From NCBI RefSeq assembly GCF_010729305.1, contig NZ_AP022574.1, positions 3,224,001 to 3,288,000 of the forward strand: a stretch of DNA of 64,000 nucleotides. Reading direction: 5' to 3'. Positions 9,297 to 18,645 of the stretch are shown piece after piece. The notes beneath the pieces are model-generated. The model did not search any database. It was not told the origin of the DNA and saw only the letters and a program-made list of their open reading frames with translations. The stretch comes from Mycolicibacterium psychrotolerans (GTDB lineage: Bacteria > Actinomycetota > Actinomycetes > Mycobacteriales > Mycobacteriaceae). Position numbers and translations under genes: made by a program. Position 1 is the stretch's first letter. Every line of letters starts with the position of its first letter.

Positions 9297-11760
9297 CGCA
9301 CCGGCACCCGGGGGAGCGGCAGCAGCGGCAGCGACGACCGGAACTGTCCCGGGGTCCGAGGTTCCGCGCCGTCACGCCACGGATCCCAGTACGCGTCAAC
9401 CGACTTCTGCATCCGGGCGTCCAGCCCGGCGAGGAAGGCGTCGTCGGCATCGTCGATCAGCACCGCTCGCAGGTGCTCGATCCCGACCCGCGGCACCCAC
9501 TTGTACGTCCGCTCCAGCCAATTCGCGCTCTCGCGGTAGTACTGCAGGAAGCGGCCGGTCAGCGTGATCACCTCGTCGGCGGAGTCCACCGTGGCCAGCA
9601 GATCGCCCTTGCGGATGTGGGCGCCGGCCGCGCCGCCGACGTAGACCTCCCAGCGGCCACCGTCCACCGCGACCACGCCGAGGTCCTTGCACAGCGCCTC
9701 GGCACAGTTGCGCGGGCACCCGGTGACGGCCAGCTTCATCTTCGCCGGGCTCGCCAATCCCTGGTAGCGCTCCTCGATCGCGATGCCCAGCGCGGTGGAA
9801 TCACCGACGCCGTAGCGGCAGAAGTCGCTGCCCACACAGGTTTTCACGGTGCGGAAGCTCTTGCCGTAGCGTAGCCCGACGGCATGTCGAGATCCGCCCA
9901 CACCGCGGGGAGATCCTCCTTGCGCACCCCGAGCAGGTCGATGCGCTGCCCGCCGGTCAGCTTGATCATCGGGATCTCGTACTTCTCGGCGACGTCGGCG
10001 ATCTTGCGCAGCTGGGCGGCATCGGTGACGCCGCCCTTCATCTGCGGCACCACCGAGAACGTGCCGTCGCGCTGGATGTTGGCGTGCACCCGGTCGTTGA
10101 TGAACCGGGCGTCGCGCTCGTCGACGAACTCGTCGGCCCACATCATGTCCAGCAGTGACGCCAAGGCCATCTTCGACCCGGCGTCCTCCCTGCCGTCGGG
10201 TGCCAGCGCGGCGAACACCGACGACACCGAATGCAATTCGAGCTCCCGGATGTGGTGCATCAGCGTCGGCTTGTCATAGGGGATGCCAGGCACATACCAG
10301 GACGCCGACGGATCCTCGGTGACCGCGCCGCCGGCCGCCCATTCGACCACCTGGCACACCAGCTCCTTGCAGGAGCCGCACCCTTTGCCCGCCTTGGTTT
10401 TCGCCATCACACCGGCGACCGACGTCTCGCCGTCCTGCACGCACGCCACCAGCGTGCCCTTGGACACGCCGTTGCAGTTGCACACCTGCGCGTCGTCGGC
10501 CAGTTCGCCGACGCCGATCCCGACCTCCGGGGTGCCGATGTCGAACATCAGCGCCACCCGCTCGTCGGGCAGCGGCAGGCCACTGTCGAACGCCTGGGTC
10601 AGGAACGACACCTTCGAGACGTCGCCGACGAGGGTGGCGCCCACGAGCTTGCCGTCGCGGATCACCACCGTCTTGTAGACACCGTGCTTGGGTTCGCTGT
10701 ACTGCACGAACTCGTCGTCGGGATGCTCGGGTGCCTTGACGCCCATCGACGCGACGTCGACACCGGCCACCTTCAGCTTCGTGGCGACCCGGGAACCGTG
10801 ATAGGACGACGTCAGATCCGCACCGGTGAGGTGGTCGGCCAGCACCTTGGCCTGCTCCCACAGCGGCGCCACCAGTCCGTACACCTGGCCGCGGTGCTGG
10901 GCGCATTCACCGACGACGTAGACGTCGTCGTCGTCCACCGAGCGCATGTGGTCGTCGGTGACGATGGCACGCTCGACGGTCAGCCCGGCCCTCTGGGCCA
11001 GGCCGACATTGGGCCGGATGCCCGCGGCGATCACCAGCATGTCGCAGTCCAATTGGGAGCCGTCGGAGAACCGGATCCGGCTCAACCGGCCGTCGGTGAC
11101 GATCACCTCGGTGGTGCGTTTGTCGGTGTGGACGCCGATACCCAAAGACTCCACCGACTTTCGCAGGATGGATCCCGCAGGATCGTCGAGCTGCGCGTTC
11201 ATCAGCGTGGGGCCGGCATGGACGACGTCGACCGTCAGGCCGCGGTTCTGCAGGCCGCGTGCGGCCTCAAGGCCCAGCAGTCCGCCACCGATGACGACGG
11301 CCTTGCTGCGGGTGCCCGCCTCGGCGATCATCGCCGCGGTGTCGTCGAGGGTGCGGAACCCGAACACGCCGTCGGCCAAGGTCTTGTCGTCCGCCCACAG
11401 CCCCGTCATCGGGGGGAAGAAGGAGCGGCTGCCGGTGGCGAGGATGAGTTTGTCGTAGTGCAGTGTGCTGCCGTCGTCGGCATGCACCAGATGCGCGAAC
11501 GTGTCGAGACGGACCACACGCACCCCGGCCCGTAGGTCGATGTCGTTGTCGGCGTACCAGTCCAGCGCGTTGAGGTAGATCTGTGTCGGATCATCCGATC
11601 CGGCAAGCACATTCGACAACAAGATGCGGTTGTAGTTGCCGTAGGGCTCGTCGCCGAACACGGTGATCTGAAACTGCTCGCCGCCGCCGCGGGCCAGGAT
11701 CTCCTCGAGCGCGCGGACACCGGCCATCCCGTTGCCGACGACCACCAGGCGCTGCGCCAC
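9293..11760 (-). pseudogene. nirB: Nitrite reductase large subunit NirB, interrupted by a one-base frameshift
   Basis: Two overlapping frames together give a full NirB of about 822 residues. The first (start GTG 11760, seven bases after GGAGG) has FAD- and NAD-binding domains (VVVGNGMAGVRALEE; VVIGGGLLGLEAARGL), the BFD-like [2Fe-2S] Cys cluster (CNCNGVSKG, GCGSCKEL) and the start of the sulfite/nitrite reductase domain. It is then thrown out of frame at about 9866-9875 and stops at 9844. The second frame continues exactly where homology should resume (YGKSFRTVKTCVGSDFC, TGCPRNCAEALC), supplying the siroheme/[4Fe-4S] cysteines, and runs to 9293. One missing base after GGCTACGC explains everything. 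It could be a true mutation or a sequencing error; if real, nitrite assimilation through this gene is lost. Confidence 0.88.
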
Positions 11761-11762
11761 GG

Positions 11763-12116
11763 TCAGACCTCCACCAGGCCGAGATCGACGATCACCGATC
11801 CGCTCAGCCCGTCGGGTGCGGCCACGTACAACTCGAGCACGGTGTCGGCGAGCAGATCCTCCACCACCCGCAGCGCGACATGGGTGGCGCCCTTGGCGGC
11901 GATCGGGAAGTAGCGCATCGGCGCACCGTCGCGGTAGAGGATCACGCTGATCATCTGCTTGGTCGAGTTGCCGCCGCGAAAGTAGACCGGCTGCGCGGTG
12001 GCACCGGCGGGCACCACGTACCGCAGCGCGTCGTCGAGGGGCACCGGTTTGTCGTAGCCGCGGCCGTCGAACGCGAAAGCGCCTTGCAGGAAACGGGGAC
12101 TGCTTCCGTCGGTCAT
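11763..12116 (-). CDS. Small conserved protein of the nitrite reductase operon
   Basis: A 117-residue soluble protein with no motif that I recognise; it is rich in beta-type segments (FRGGNSTKQMISVILYRDG; LRVVEDLLADTVLELYVAAP). Its TGA lies two bases before the nirB GTG and the nirB ribosome site lies inside its last codons, so it is the first gene of the operon with nirB and nirD. A role linked to nitrite reduction follows only from position. The ATG at 12116 is chosen; a GTG one codon upstream is possible. Confidence 0.65.
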   Translation of the reverse strand: MTDGSSPRFLQGAFAFDGRGYDKPVPLDDALRYVVPAGATAQPVYFRGGNSTKQMISVILYRDGAPMRYFPIAAKGATHVALRVVEDLLADTVLELYVAAPDGLSGSVIVDLGLVEV

Positions 12117-12138
12117 CACTGCAAGCTAGGAGCAGCGT

Positions 12139-12167
12139 GTTTCCGGGTCGTTTCACCGCGGAGTCAC
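12139..12167 (-). promoter_or_regulatory. Candidate GlnR-type nitrogen-control site between nirB operon and narK
   Basis: Read on the minus strand the segment is GTGAC-N8-GAAAC-N6-GAAAC, resembling the actinobacterial GlnR box (alternating GTnAC and GnAAC elements spaced by about six bases). The GAAAC-N6-GAAAC pair is correct; the first spacing is two bases too long. It lies in the 229-base divergent region between the nirB-nirD operon and narK, where nitrogen-dependent control is expected in mycobacteria. This is inference from pattern only. Confidence 0.35.
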
Positions 12168-12345
12168 ACGTGGATCTCCCTGATCACACCGGGCATCGCC
12201 TCACGGTGAGCCGGCAGGCCGTGTGAGGTCGAGTTTTCAACGCCGACACCATGGCGCAACGGAGGCGGAATGGCCTGGCAGTTGACTTCAGAACAACCGC
12301 GAACAGCACCGATGTGAGTCCCGGACCATCCAGCCAGGAGAAATT

Positions 12346-13752
12346 ATGACCGTCACCGACAGCGACTCGACGCAGGCAGTCGCCGTAGCGCCGCCCGATA
12401 CCGCGCGAACCCACCGGGGCAAGCACTGGATCGACGATTGGCGGCCGGAAGACCCTGAATTCTGGTCGACGGTCGGTAAGCCGATCGCCCGCCGCAATCT
12501 GACCTTCTCGATCTTCGCCGAACACATCGGCTTCTCGGTCTGGCTGCTCTGGAGCATCGTCGTCGTTCAGATGACCGCGGGACCGGGCGGCGTCCCCGCC
12601 GCGTCGGGCTTCGCGCTGACGACCTCGCAGGCGCTGTGGTTGGTCGCGGTGCCCAGCGGGGTCGGAGCGTTCCTGCGATTGCCGTACACCTTCGCGGTGC
12701 CGGTGTTCGGTGGGCGCAACTGGACCGTGGTCTCCGCTCTGCTGCTCGTCATCCCGTGCCTGCTGCTGGCGTGGGCGGTCAGCAACCCGGACATTCCGTA
12801 CCCGCTGCTTCTGCTCGTCGCCGCGACAGCCGGTTTCGGCGGCGGCAATTTCGCCTCCTCGATGGCCAACATCTCGTTCTTTTACCCGGAGAAGGAAAAG
12901 GGCTGGGCGCTGGGGCTGAACGCGGCAGGCGGCAACGTCGGTGTGGCGGTCGCGCAGAAGGTCGTCCCGATCGTCGTGACGATCGGCGCCGGTGTGACGC
13001 TGTCGCTGGCGGGTCTGTTCTACGTGCCGTTCGCCGTCGCTGCGGCGGTGTGCGCGTTCCTGTTCATGAACAATCTCAGCGAGGCCAAGGCTGACGTCAG
13101 GCCCGTATGGCAGTCCCTGCGCCACGCCGACACCTGGGTGATGTCGCTGCTGTACATCGGCACCTTCGGCTCGTTCATCGGGTACTCCTCGGCGTTTCCG
13201 ACCTTGCTGAAAGCTGTCTTCGGTCGTGCGGACATCGCGCTGACGTGGGCGTTCATCGGGGCCGGGATCGGCTCGATCGCAAGGCCTTTCGGCGGCTGGC
13301 TGTCTGACCGCATCGGCGGCGCACGCATCACGGCGCTGAGCTTCGCGATGCTCGCGGTAGGCGCCGCGATCGCGCTCTGGTCCGTGCAGGCCAAGAACAT
13401 GCCCGTGTTCTTCATCAGCTTCATGCTGCTGTTCGTCTCCACCGGGATCGGCAACGGTTCGACGTACCGCATGATCTCCAAGATCTTCAAGATCAAGGGT
13501 GAGGACGCCGGCGGGTCGCCGGAGACGATGGTGTACATGCGTCGTCAGGCGGCAGGCGCCCTCGGCATCATCTCCTCGGTCGGGGCGTTCGGCGGCTTCA
13601 TCGTGCCGCTGGCGTACGCGTGGTCGAACTCGCAGTTCGGCAACATCAAGCCGGCGCTGTGGTTCTACGTGATGTTCTTCATCGTGTTGCTCGGCGTCAC
13701 GTGGTTCTTCTACCTGCGCAAGAGCACCCGGATGGGGCAGGCCGGGGTGTGA
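12346..13752 (+). CDS. narK: NarK-type nitrate/nitrite transporter (MFS)
   Basis: A 468-residue major facilitator protein with about 12 membrane helices and the NarK-family features: a cytoplasmic N-terminus rich in charged residues (WIDDWRPEDPEFW), the glycine-rich nitrate signature blocks (AATAGFGGGNFASSMANISFFYP and the symmetric TGIGNGSTYRMI), and a conserved Arg in each half. It imports nitrate or exports nitrite. A strong ribosome site (CCAGGAGAAATT) precedes the ATG at 12346. It overlaps the nitrate reductase gene by four bases, so uptake and reduction are coupled in one operon. Confidence 0.94.
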   Translation: MTVTDSDSTQAVAVAPPDTARTHRGKHWIDDWRPEDPEFWSTVGKPIARRNLTFSIFAEHIGFSVWLLWSIVVVQMTAGPGGVPAASGFALTTSQALWLVAVPSGVGAFLRLPYTFAVPVFGGRNWTVVSALLLVIPCLLLAWAVSNPDIPYPLLLLVAATAGFGGGNFASSMANISFFYPEKEKGWALGLNAAGGNVGVAVAQKVVPIVVTIGAGVTLSLAGLFYVPFAVAAAVCAFLFMNNLSEAKADVRPVWQSLRHADTWVMSLLYIGTFGSFIGYSSAFPTLLKAVFGRADIALTWAFIGAGIGSIARPFGGWLSDRIGGARITALSFAMLAVGAAIALWSVQAKNMPVFFISFMLLFVSTGIGNGSTYRMISKIFKIKGEDAGGSPETMVYMRRQAAGALGIISSVGAFGGFIVPLAYAWSNSQFGNIKPALWFYVMFFIVLLGVTWFFYLRKSTRMGQAGV

Positions 13753-16700
13753 CCACCCGGACCGCCTGCTCGTACTGCGGGGTCGGGTGCGGGATCTCAG
13801 TCCAGACCCGCACCGACCCCGCCACGGGTGCGCCGGTGATCGCCAGGGTCACCGGGGACAAGCTGCACCCCACCAACGCGGGACGGTTGTGCACCAAGGG
13901 CGCGACGCACGCGGAGATGATGGCCGCCACCGACGGTCGGTTGACGACGGCACTGCTGCGACCGTCCCGCGACGCCGACCCGGTGGCCGCCGACGTCGAC
14001 GATGCGCTCGCCGAGGCCGGCCGGCGACTACGTGCCATCGTCGACGAACACGGACCGGACGCGGTGGCACTGTATGTGTCCGGGCAGATGTCGATCGAAT
14101 CGCAATACCTGGCAACCAAACTCGCCAAGGGTTATCTGCGAACCCTGCACCTGGAATCCAATTCGCGGCTCTGCATGGCCAGTGCGGGCACGGGGTACAA
14201 GCAGTCCTTCGGTGCCGACGGACCGCCGGGCTCCTACACCGACTTCGATTGCACGGACCTGTTCTTCGTCATCGGCTCCAACATGGCGGACTGCCACCCC
14301 ATCCTGTTCCTGCGGATGGCTGACCGGCTCAAGGCCGGGGCCAGACTGATCGTCGTCGACCCCCGCCGCACCACGACCGCGGACAAGGCCGACCTGTACC
14401 TGCAGATCCGGCCCGGCACCGATCTGGCGCTGCTCAACGGCATCCTGCATCTGCTCGTCGAGAACGGCGCCATCGACGAGGAGTTCATCGACGAACACAC
14501 CGAGGGCTGGGAGGTGATGCCGCAGTTCCTGGCCGACTATCCGGCCGACCGGGTCGCCGCGATCACCGGACTCGCGGAAGCCGACATCCGCGCCGCGGCC
14601 GCGATGATCGCCGATGCAGGGGAGTGGATGACCCTGTGGACGATGGGGCTCAACCAGAGCACCCACGGCACCTGGAGCACCAACGCGATCTGCAATCTGC
14701 ACCTGGCCACCGGCGCGATCTGCCGGCCCGGTAGCGGGCCGATGTCGCTGACCGGGCAGCCCAACGCGATGGGCGGTCGCGAGATGGGCTACATGGGCCC
14801 CGGCCTGCCGGGGCAGCGGGTGGTGTTCTCAGCCGAGGACCGGTCGTTCGTCGAGGCGCAGTGGGATGTCGAACCCGGCACAGTCCGCAGCGCCGCAGGC
14901 CCCGGCACCGTCGAGATGTTCCACCGGCTCGCCGCGGGGGAGATCAAGGCGGTGTGGATCATCTGCACCAATCCGATTGCCAGCATGGCGAATCGGGACA
15001 CCGTGGTGGCGGGTCTGCGCGCCGCCGAGCTGGTGATCGCCCAGGACGCCTATGCCGACACGGCTACCACCCGCTACGCCGACATCGTCCTGCCCGCCAC
15101 GCTGTGGGCCGAGGCGGACGCGGTGATGGTCAACTCCGATCGCACGCTCACGCTGCTCGCTCAATCCATCCCGCCGGCAGGCGACGCGCGCCCGGATTGG
15201 GAACTGATCTGCGGCGTGGCGCGCCATCTCGGCTTCGGTGACGCCTTCGACTACAAGTCGAGCGAGGAGATCTTCGACGAGATCCGCCGGTTCGCCAACC
15301 CGCGCAACGGATACGACCTGCGCGGCATCAGCTACGAGCGACTGCGCGGGGCGCCGGTGCAGTGGCCCTGCCCGCCGCAGGACAGCCTCGTCGGGTCATC
15401 CGACCGCAACCCGATCCGCTACCTCAACGACGGTGTCTCCCAGACGCTGTTCACCGACGCCGAAGGGCGCCGGCCGCGGTTGGCGTTCGCCACCCCGTCC
15501 CGGCGCGCGGTCTTCCTGCCCCGGCCGCATCTCGACGCGGCCGAACTCCCCGACGACGACTACCCCATGGTCCTCAACACCGGTCGCCTGCAACACCAGT
15601 GGCACACGATGACCAAGACCGGAAAGGTGGACAAGCTCAACAAGCTCAACCCCGGTCCGTTCGTCGAGGTCCACCCCGACGACGCCGCGGCGCTCGACAT
15701 CACCGACGGCCGTGACGTCGAGGTGGTGTCGCGGCGGGGCCGGGTCGTTCTGCCCGCCGTGGTCACCGACCGGGTGCGGCCGGGCAACACCTGGGTGCCG
15801 TTCCACTGGAACGACGAACACGGTGAGCATCTGACGGTCAATGCGCTGACCAACGACGCCGTCGACCCCGACTCTCTGCAACCCGAGTTCAAGGTCTGCG
15901 CCGTGGCGCTGCGGCCGATGCCGGTCGCCGCCCCTGACCTCACCGAACACGAGAATCTCTATCTGCAGGGCTTTTTCGCCGGCATCGAGCAGGGGCGCCC
16001 GGGCGTACCCCTCCTGCCCGCGGACGCGCCGGTGAGTGCGCGCACCCGGGTGTACATGGACGGCCTGCTGGCCGGGCGATACTCGCGCGCCCCCGACGAA
16101 CCCGCAACGGCGGGCCCGCTGGTGTTGTGGGCGTCGCAGACCGGCACCGCCGAGGAGTTCGCCGCCTCGCTGGGCAGGCGCCTCTCGGCAGGGCGGCTGT
16201 CGGCGATGGACGATGTCGATCCCGCCGACCTGGCCACCGCGGGCGACGTGGTGATCGTCACGAGCACATTCGGTGACGGCGGACCACCGGATAACGGCGC
16301 CGGCTTCTGGGAGCGGCTGGCGTCACCGAATGCGCCCACGCTGGACGGCGTGCGCTACACGGTGCTCGGCCTCGGCGACCGCTCATACGACAACTTCTGC
16401 GGGCACGCCAAATCGCTGGACGCCCGGCTCGCCGACCTGGGGGCGACCCGGGTGCTCGACCGGGCCGACTGCGAGGCCTACGACGACGAACCGATGGCGC
16501 GGTGGGCGGATTCGGTCGCCGAGGTGATGGCCACGGCGCCGGCCGATACTGCGCCGGCCGATACCGCTCCGACCGCGCCGGCGATCTTCACCCGGGCGCA
16601 GCCGGTTTCGGCTCCGCTGTGCCGCAACGTCCGGCTCACCCCGGGCGACGCGGCCAAAGAGGTACGGCAGTTCGGGTTCGACCTCAGCGCACACGACGTC

Positions 16701-17699
16701 ACGTATGCCGCCGGCGACTCGCTCGGCGTCTTCGTCGCCAATTCCGCCTTCGTCGTCGAGAAGTGGCTGTCGGCAACAGGATTCACGGGCAGCGAGGAAG
16801 TCGTCGTCGACGGTCGCCGGATGTCGTTGCGGGAGGCGCTGGTCGGGCACTACGACATCTGCAAGGTGAGCTCGAATCTGGTGAGCTTCGTCGCCGAGCG
16901 CTGCCCGGATGCGGCGGCGGTCAGGCGCCTGCGCCGGGACCGCGCCGCGCTGGACAGATGGCTGGTGAACCGCAACGGGCTGGACCTGGTGGCCGAGTTC
17001 GGTGTGCGCGCCGACGTGGAGCTGTGGCAGGAGGTGCTGGTGCGGCTGACCCCGCGGCAGTACTCGATCTCGTCGAGCCCGTTGGTGAGCCCGCACGAGG
17101 TACAGCTGACCGTGTCGGTGGTGCGCTACCGCGGGGCGGACGGCAGCCCGCGCGGCGGGGTCGGCTCGGCGTATCTGGCCGATCTGCCCGACGGCACCCC
17201 GGTGTCGGTGTTCCTGCAGCGCTCGCCGCACTTCCGCCCGCCTCAGGACACGGCGACGCCGATGATCATGGTCGGGCCGGGGACCGGCATCGCGCCGTTC
17301 CGAGCCTTTCTCCAGGAGCGCCGGGCGCTGGGCCACACCGGCCCCAACTGGTTGTTCTTCGGCGATCGGCACCGCGCGCAGAATTTCTACTACCGCGACG
17401 ATCTGCTCGACATGGTCGACGACGGCTTCCTCAACCGGCTGGATCTGGCGTTCTCCCGCGATCAGGACCAGCGGGTGTATGTGCAGCACAAGATGCTCGA
17501 CTACGGCGCCGACGTCTGGCGCTGGCTCGAGGACGGGGCGCACCTCTACGTCTGCGGGGACGCCACCCGGATGGCCAAGGACGTCGACGACGCGCTGACG
17601 GCGATCATCCGTACCCACGGCGGGATGAACGAGGAGGCCGCGCGGGCGTACAAGCGAGAACTGGTGGGGGACAAGCGCTACGTGCGTGACGTCTACTGA
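13749..17699 (+). CDS. Assimilatory nitrate reductase fused to CysJ-like flavoprotein
   Basis: A 1316-residue fusion. The N-terminus has the [4Fe-4S] motif CSYCGVGCG of molybdopterin oxidoreductases, followed by Mo-bis-MGD domains through about residue 720 (SRLCMASAGTGYKQ near the active site; RLQHQWHTMTKTGK in the C-terminal molydopterin-binding domain). Then come a flavodoxin/FMN domain (LVLWASQTGTAEEFAASLG), a Pro/Ala-Asp linker with a tandemly repeated PADTA segment, a FAD domain (RQYSISSSP) and an NADPH domain (GPGTGIAPFRAFLQER, YVCGDATRMAKDV, ending KRYVRDVY). It should take electrons from NAD(P)H through FAD/FMN and reduce nitrate to nitrite in one polypeptide. The GTG at 13749 overlaps the narK stop (GTGA). 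This fusion is known in mycobacteria. Confidence 0.93.
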   Translation: MTTRTACSYCGVGCGISVQTRTDPATGAPVIARVTGDKLHPTNAGRLCTKGATHAEMMAATDGRLTTALLRPSRDADPVAADVDDALAEAGRRLRAIVDEHGPDAVALYVSGQMSIESQYLATKLAKGYLRTLHLESNSRLCMASAGTGYKQSFGADGPPGSYTDFDCTDLFFVIGSNMADCHPILFLRMADRLKAGARLIVVDPRRTTTADKADLYLQIRPGTDLALLNGILHLLVENGAIDEEFIDEHTEGWEVMPQFLADYPADRVAAITGLAEADIRAAAAMIADAGEWMTLWTMGLNQSTHGTWSTNAICNLHLATGAICRPGSGPMSLTGQPNAMGGREMGYMGPGLPGQRVVFSAEDRSFVEAQWDVEPGTVRSAAGPGTVEMFHRLAAGEIKAVWIICTNPIASMANRDTVVAGLRAAELVIAQDAYADTATTRYADIVLPATLWAEADAVMVNSDRTLTLLAQSIPPAGDARPDWELICGVARHLGFGDAFDYKSSEEIFDEIRRFANPRNGYDLRGISYERLRGAPVQWPCPPQDSLVGSSDRNPIRYLNDGVSQTLFTDAEGRRPRLAFATPSRRAVFLPRPHLDAAELPDDDYPMVLNTGRLQHQWHTMTKTGKVDKLNKLNPGPFVEVHPDDAAALDITDGRDVEVVSRRGRVVLPAVVTDRVRPGNTWVPFHWNDEHGEHLTVNALTNDAVDPDSLQPEFKVCAVALRPMPVAAPDLTEHENLYLQGFFAGIEQGRPGVPLLPADAPVSARTRVYMDGLLAGRYSRAPDEPATAGPLVLWASQTGTAEEFAASLGRRLSAGRLSAMDDVDPADLATAGDVVIVTSTFGDGGPPDNGAGFWERLASPNAPTLDGVRYTVLGLGDRSYDNFCGHAKSLDARLADLGATRVLDRADCEAYDDEPMARWADSVAEVMATAPADTAPADTAPTAPAIFTRAQPVSAPLCRNVRLTPGDAAKEVRQFGFDLSAHDVTYAAGDSLGVFVANSAFVVEKWLSATGFTGSEEVVVDGRRMSLREALVGHYDICKVSSNLVSFVAERCPDAAAVRRLRRDRAALDRWLVNRNGLDLVAEFGVRADVELWQEVLVRLTPRQYSISSSPLVSPHEVQLTVSVVRYRGADGSPRGGVGSAYLADLPDGTPVSVFLQRSPHFRPPQDTATPMIMVGPGTGIAPFRAFLQERRALGHTGPNWLFFGDRHRAQNFYYRDDLLDMVDDGFLNRLDLAFSRDQDQRVYVQHKMLDYGADVWRWLEDGAHLYVCGDATRMAKDVDDALTAIIRTHGGMNEEAARAYKRELVGDKRYVRDVY

Positions 17700-17725
17700 T
17701 CTCGGCGTCCCGTTTTTGTCGGTGG

Positions 17726-17741
17726 TCGAATGTATGTTCGA
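17726..17741 (+). promoter_or_regulatory. LexA (SOS) box upstream of the 13E12/DUF222 gene
   Basis: TCGAATGTATGTTCGA matches the mycobacterial LexA box TCGAAC-N4-GTTCGA at 11 of 12 defined positions. It ends 3 bases before the ATG at 17745, which favours that ATG over the one at 17730 inside the box. Members of the 13E12 repeat family are known SOS-induced genes in M. tuberculosis. Because the integrase lies downstream in the same direction, this promoter may also control it. Confidence 0.7.
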
Positions 17742-17744
17742 AGT

Positions 17745-18629
17745 ATGTCGGGGACGGATCTGCAGGCCGCGGTGGCGGCGCTGGTGGATGCTGTCGACAC
17801 CCTGGCTGGCTGCGACTCGGACCTGGCCACCGGCACCGAGTTGGTCGAGGTGCTCGACGAGCTGGAGACCGTGTGGTGCCGGCTGCCCGCGCTGCGCCAC
17901 CGGCTGCTGGCCCGGCTGCAGGTCGAGACCACGCCGCAGCAGATGGGCGCCAAGAACTGGAAAGACGTGCTGGCGATCCGGTGGCGGATCTCCACCGCCG
18001 AGGCGCATCGCCGCCTGGGCGACGCCGCGCTGCTGGCGCCGCGCCAGCCGGTGACCGGGCCGCCGCTGCCGCCGGTCCTGCATGCCACCTCGGTCGCCCA
18101 GGCCCAGGGGTTGATCAACGCCGAGCATGTCGAGGTGATCCGCAAGTCGGTGGCGAAGCTGCCCGGTTTCGTCGATGCGGTGACCCGGGAGCAGTTCGAG
18201 GTCGATCTGGTGCGCACCGCGGTCGGGGCCGGACCCAAAGACGTCGAGAACGCCGCCGACCTCACCCTGTTCCTGCTCGATCAGGACGGCCCCGAACCCG
18301 ATGACACCGAGCGTGCCCGCACGCGTGGGGTGACGAAGGGCAAGCAGCGCCGCGATGCGATGACCGACCTGCAAGCGCGGTTGACCCCGGAGGCGTGGGC
18401 GGTGTTCGAGGTGCTGTTCGCCAAGTACGCCGCCCCGGGTATGTGCAACCCCGACGATCCCGAACCGTGCATCTCGGGCACCCCCAGCCAGGCCCAGATC
18501 GAGGCCGATCACCGCAGCCTGGCCCAACGCCAACACGACGCGCTGCTCGCCATCGGCCGCATCGCCCTGATGAGCGGCGATCTCGGCCAGTTGAACGGGT
18601 TGCCGGTGGCGGTCATGGTCGTCCACTAA
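17745..18629 (+). pseudogene. 13E12/DUF222 HNH protein, 5' fragment interrupted by mobile element
   Basis: The 294-residue open frame is the N-terminal DUF222 domain of a 13E12-repeat (REP13E12) protein. It ends shortly after NGLPVAV, where native sequence gives way to element sequence and a chance TAA. The missing part, beginning V-I-I-R-T-T-L-Q-D-L, resumes in frame at 34978 and again at 36656 after an IS. The natural protein would be about 500 residues with a C-terminal HNH nuclease motif. The ATG at 17745 is preferred because the upstream ATG lies within the LexA box. Confidence 0.88.
18605..18625 (+). other. attL of the serine-integrase element
   Basis: This is the junction of 13E12 coding sequence with element DNA. 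The proposed crossover dinucleotide GT is at 18612-18613. Bases to the left are in frame with the host gene. To the right lies one arm of the element palindrome (GGTCGT at 18617-18622). Confidence 0.75.
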
Positions 18630-18645
18630 AAACGCTGTAAGATTG

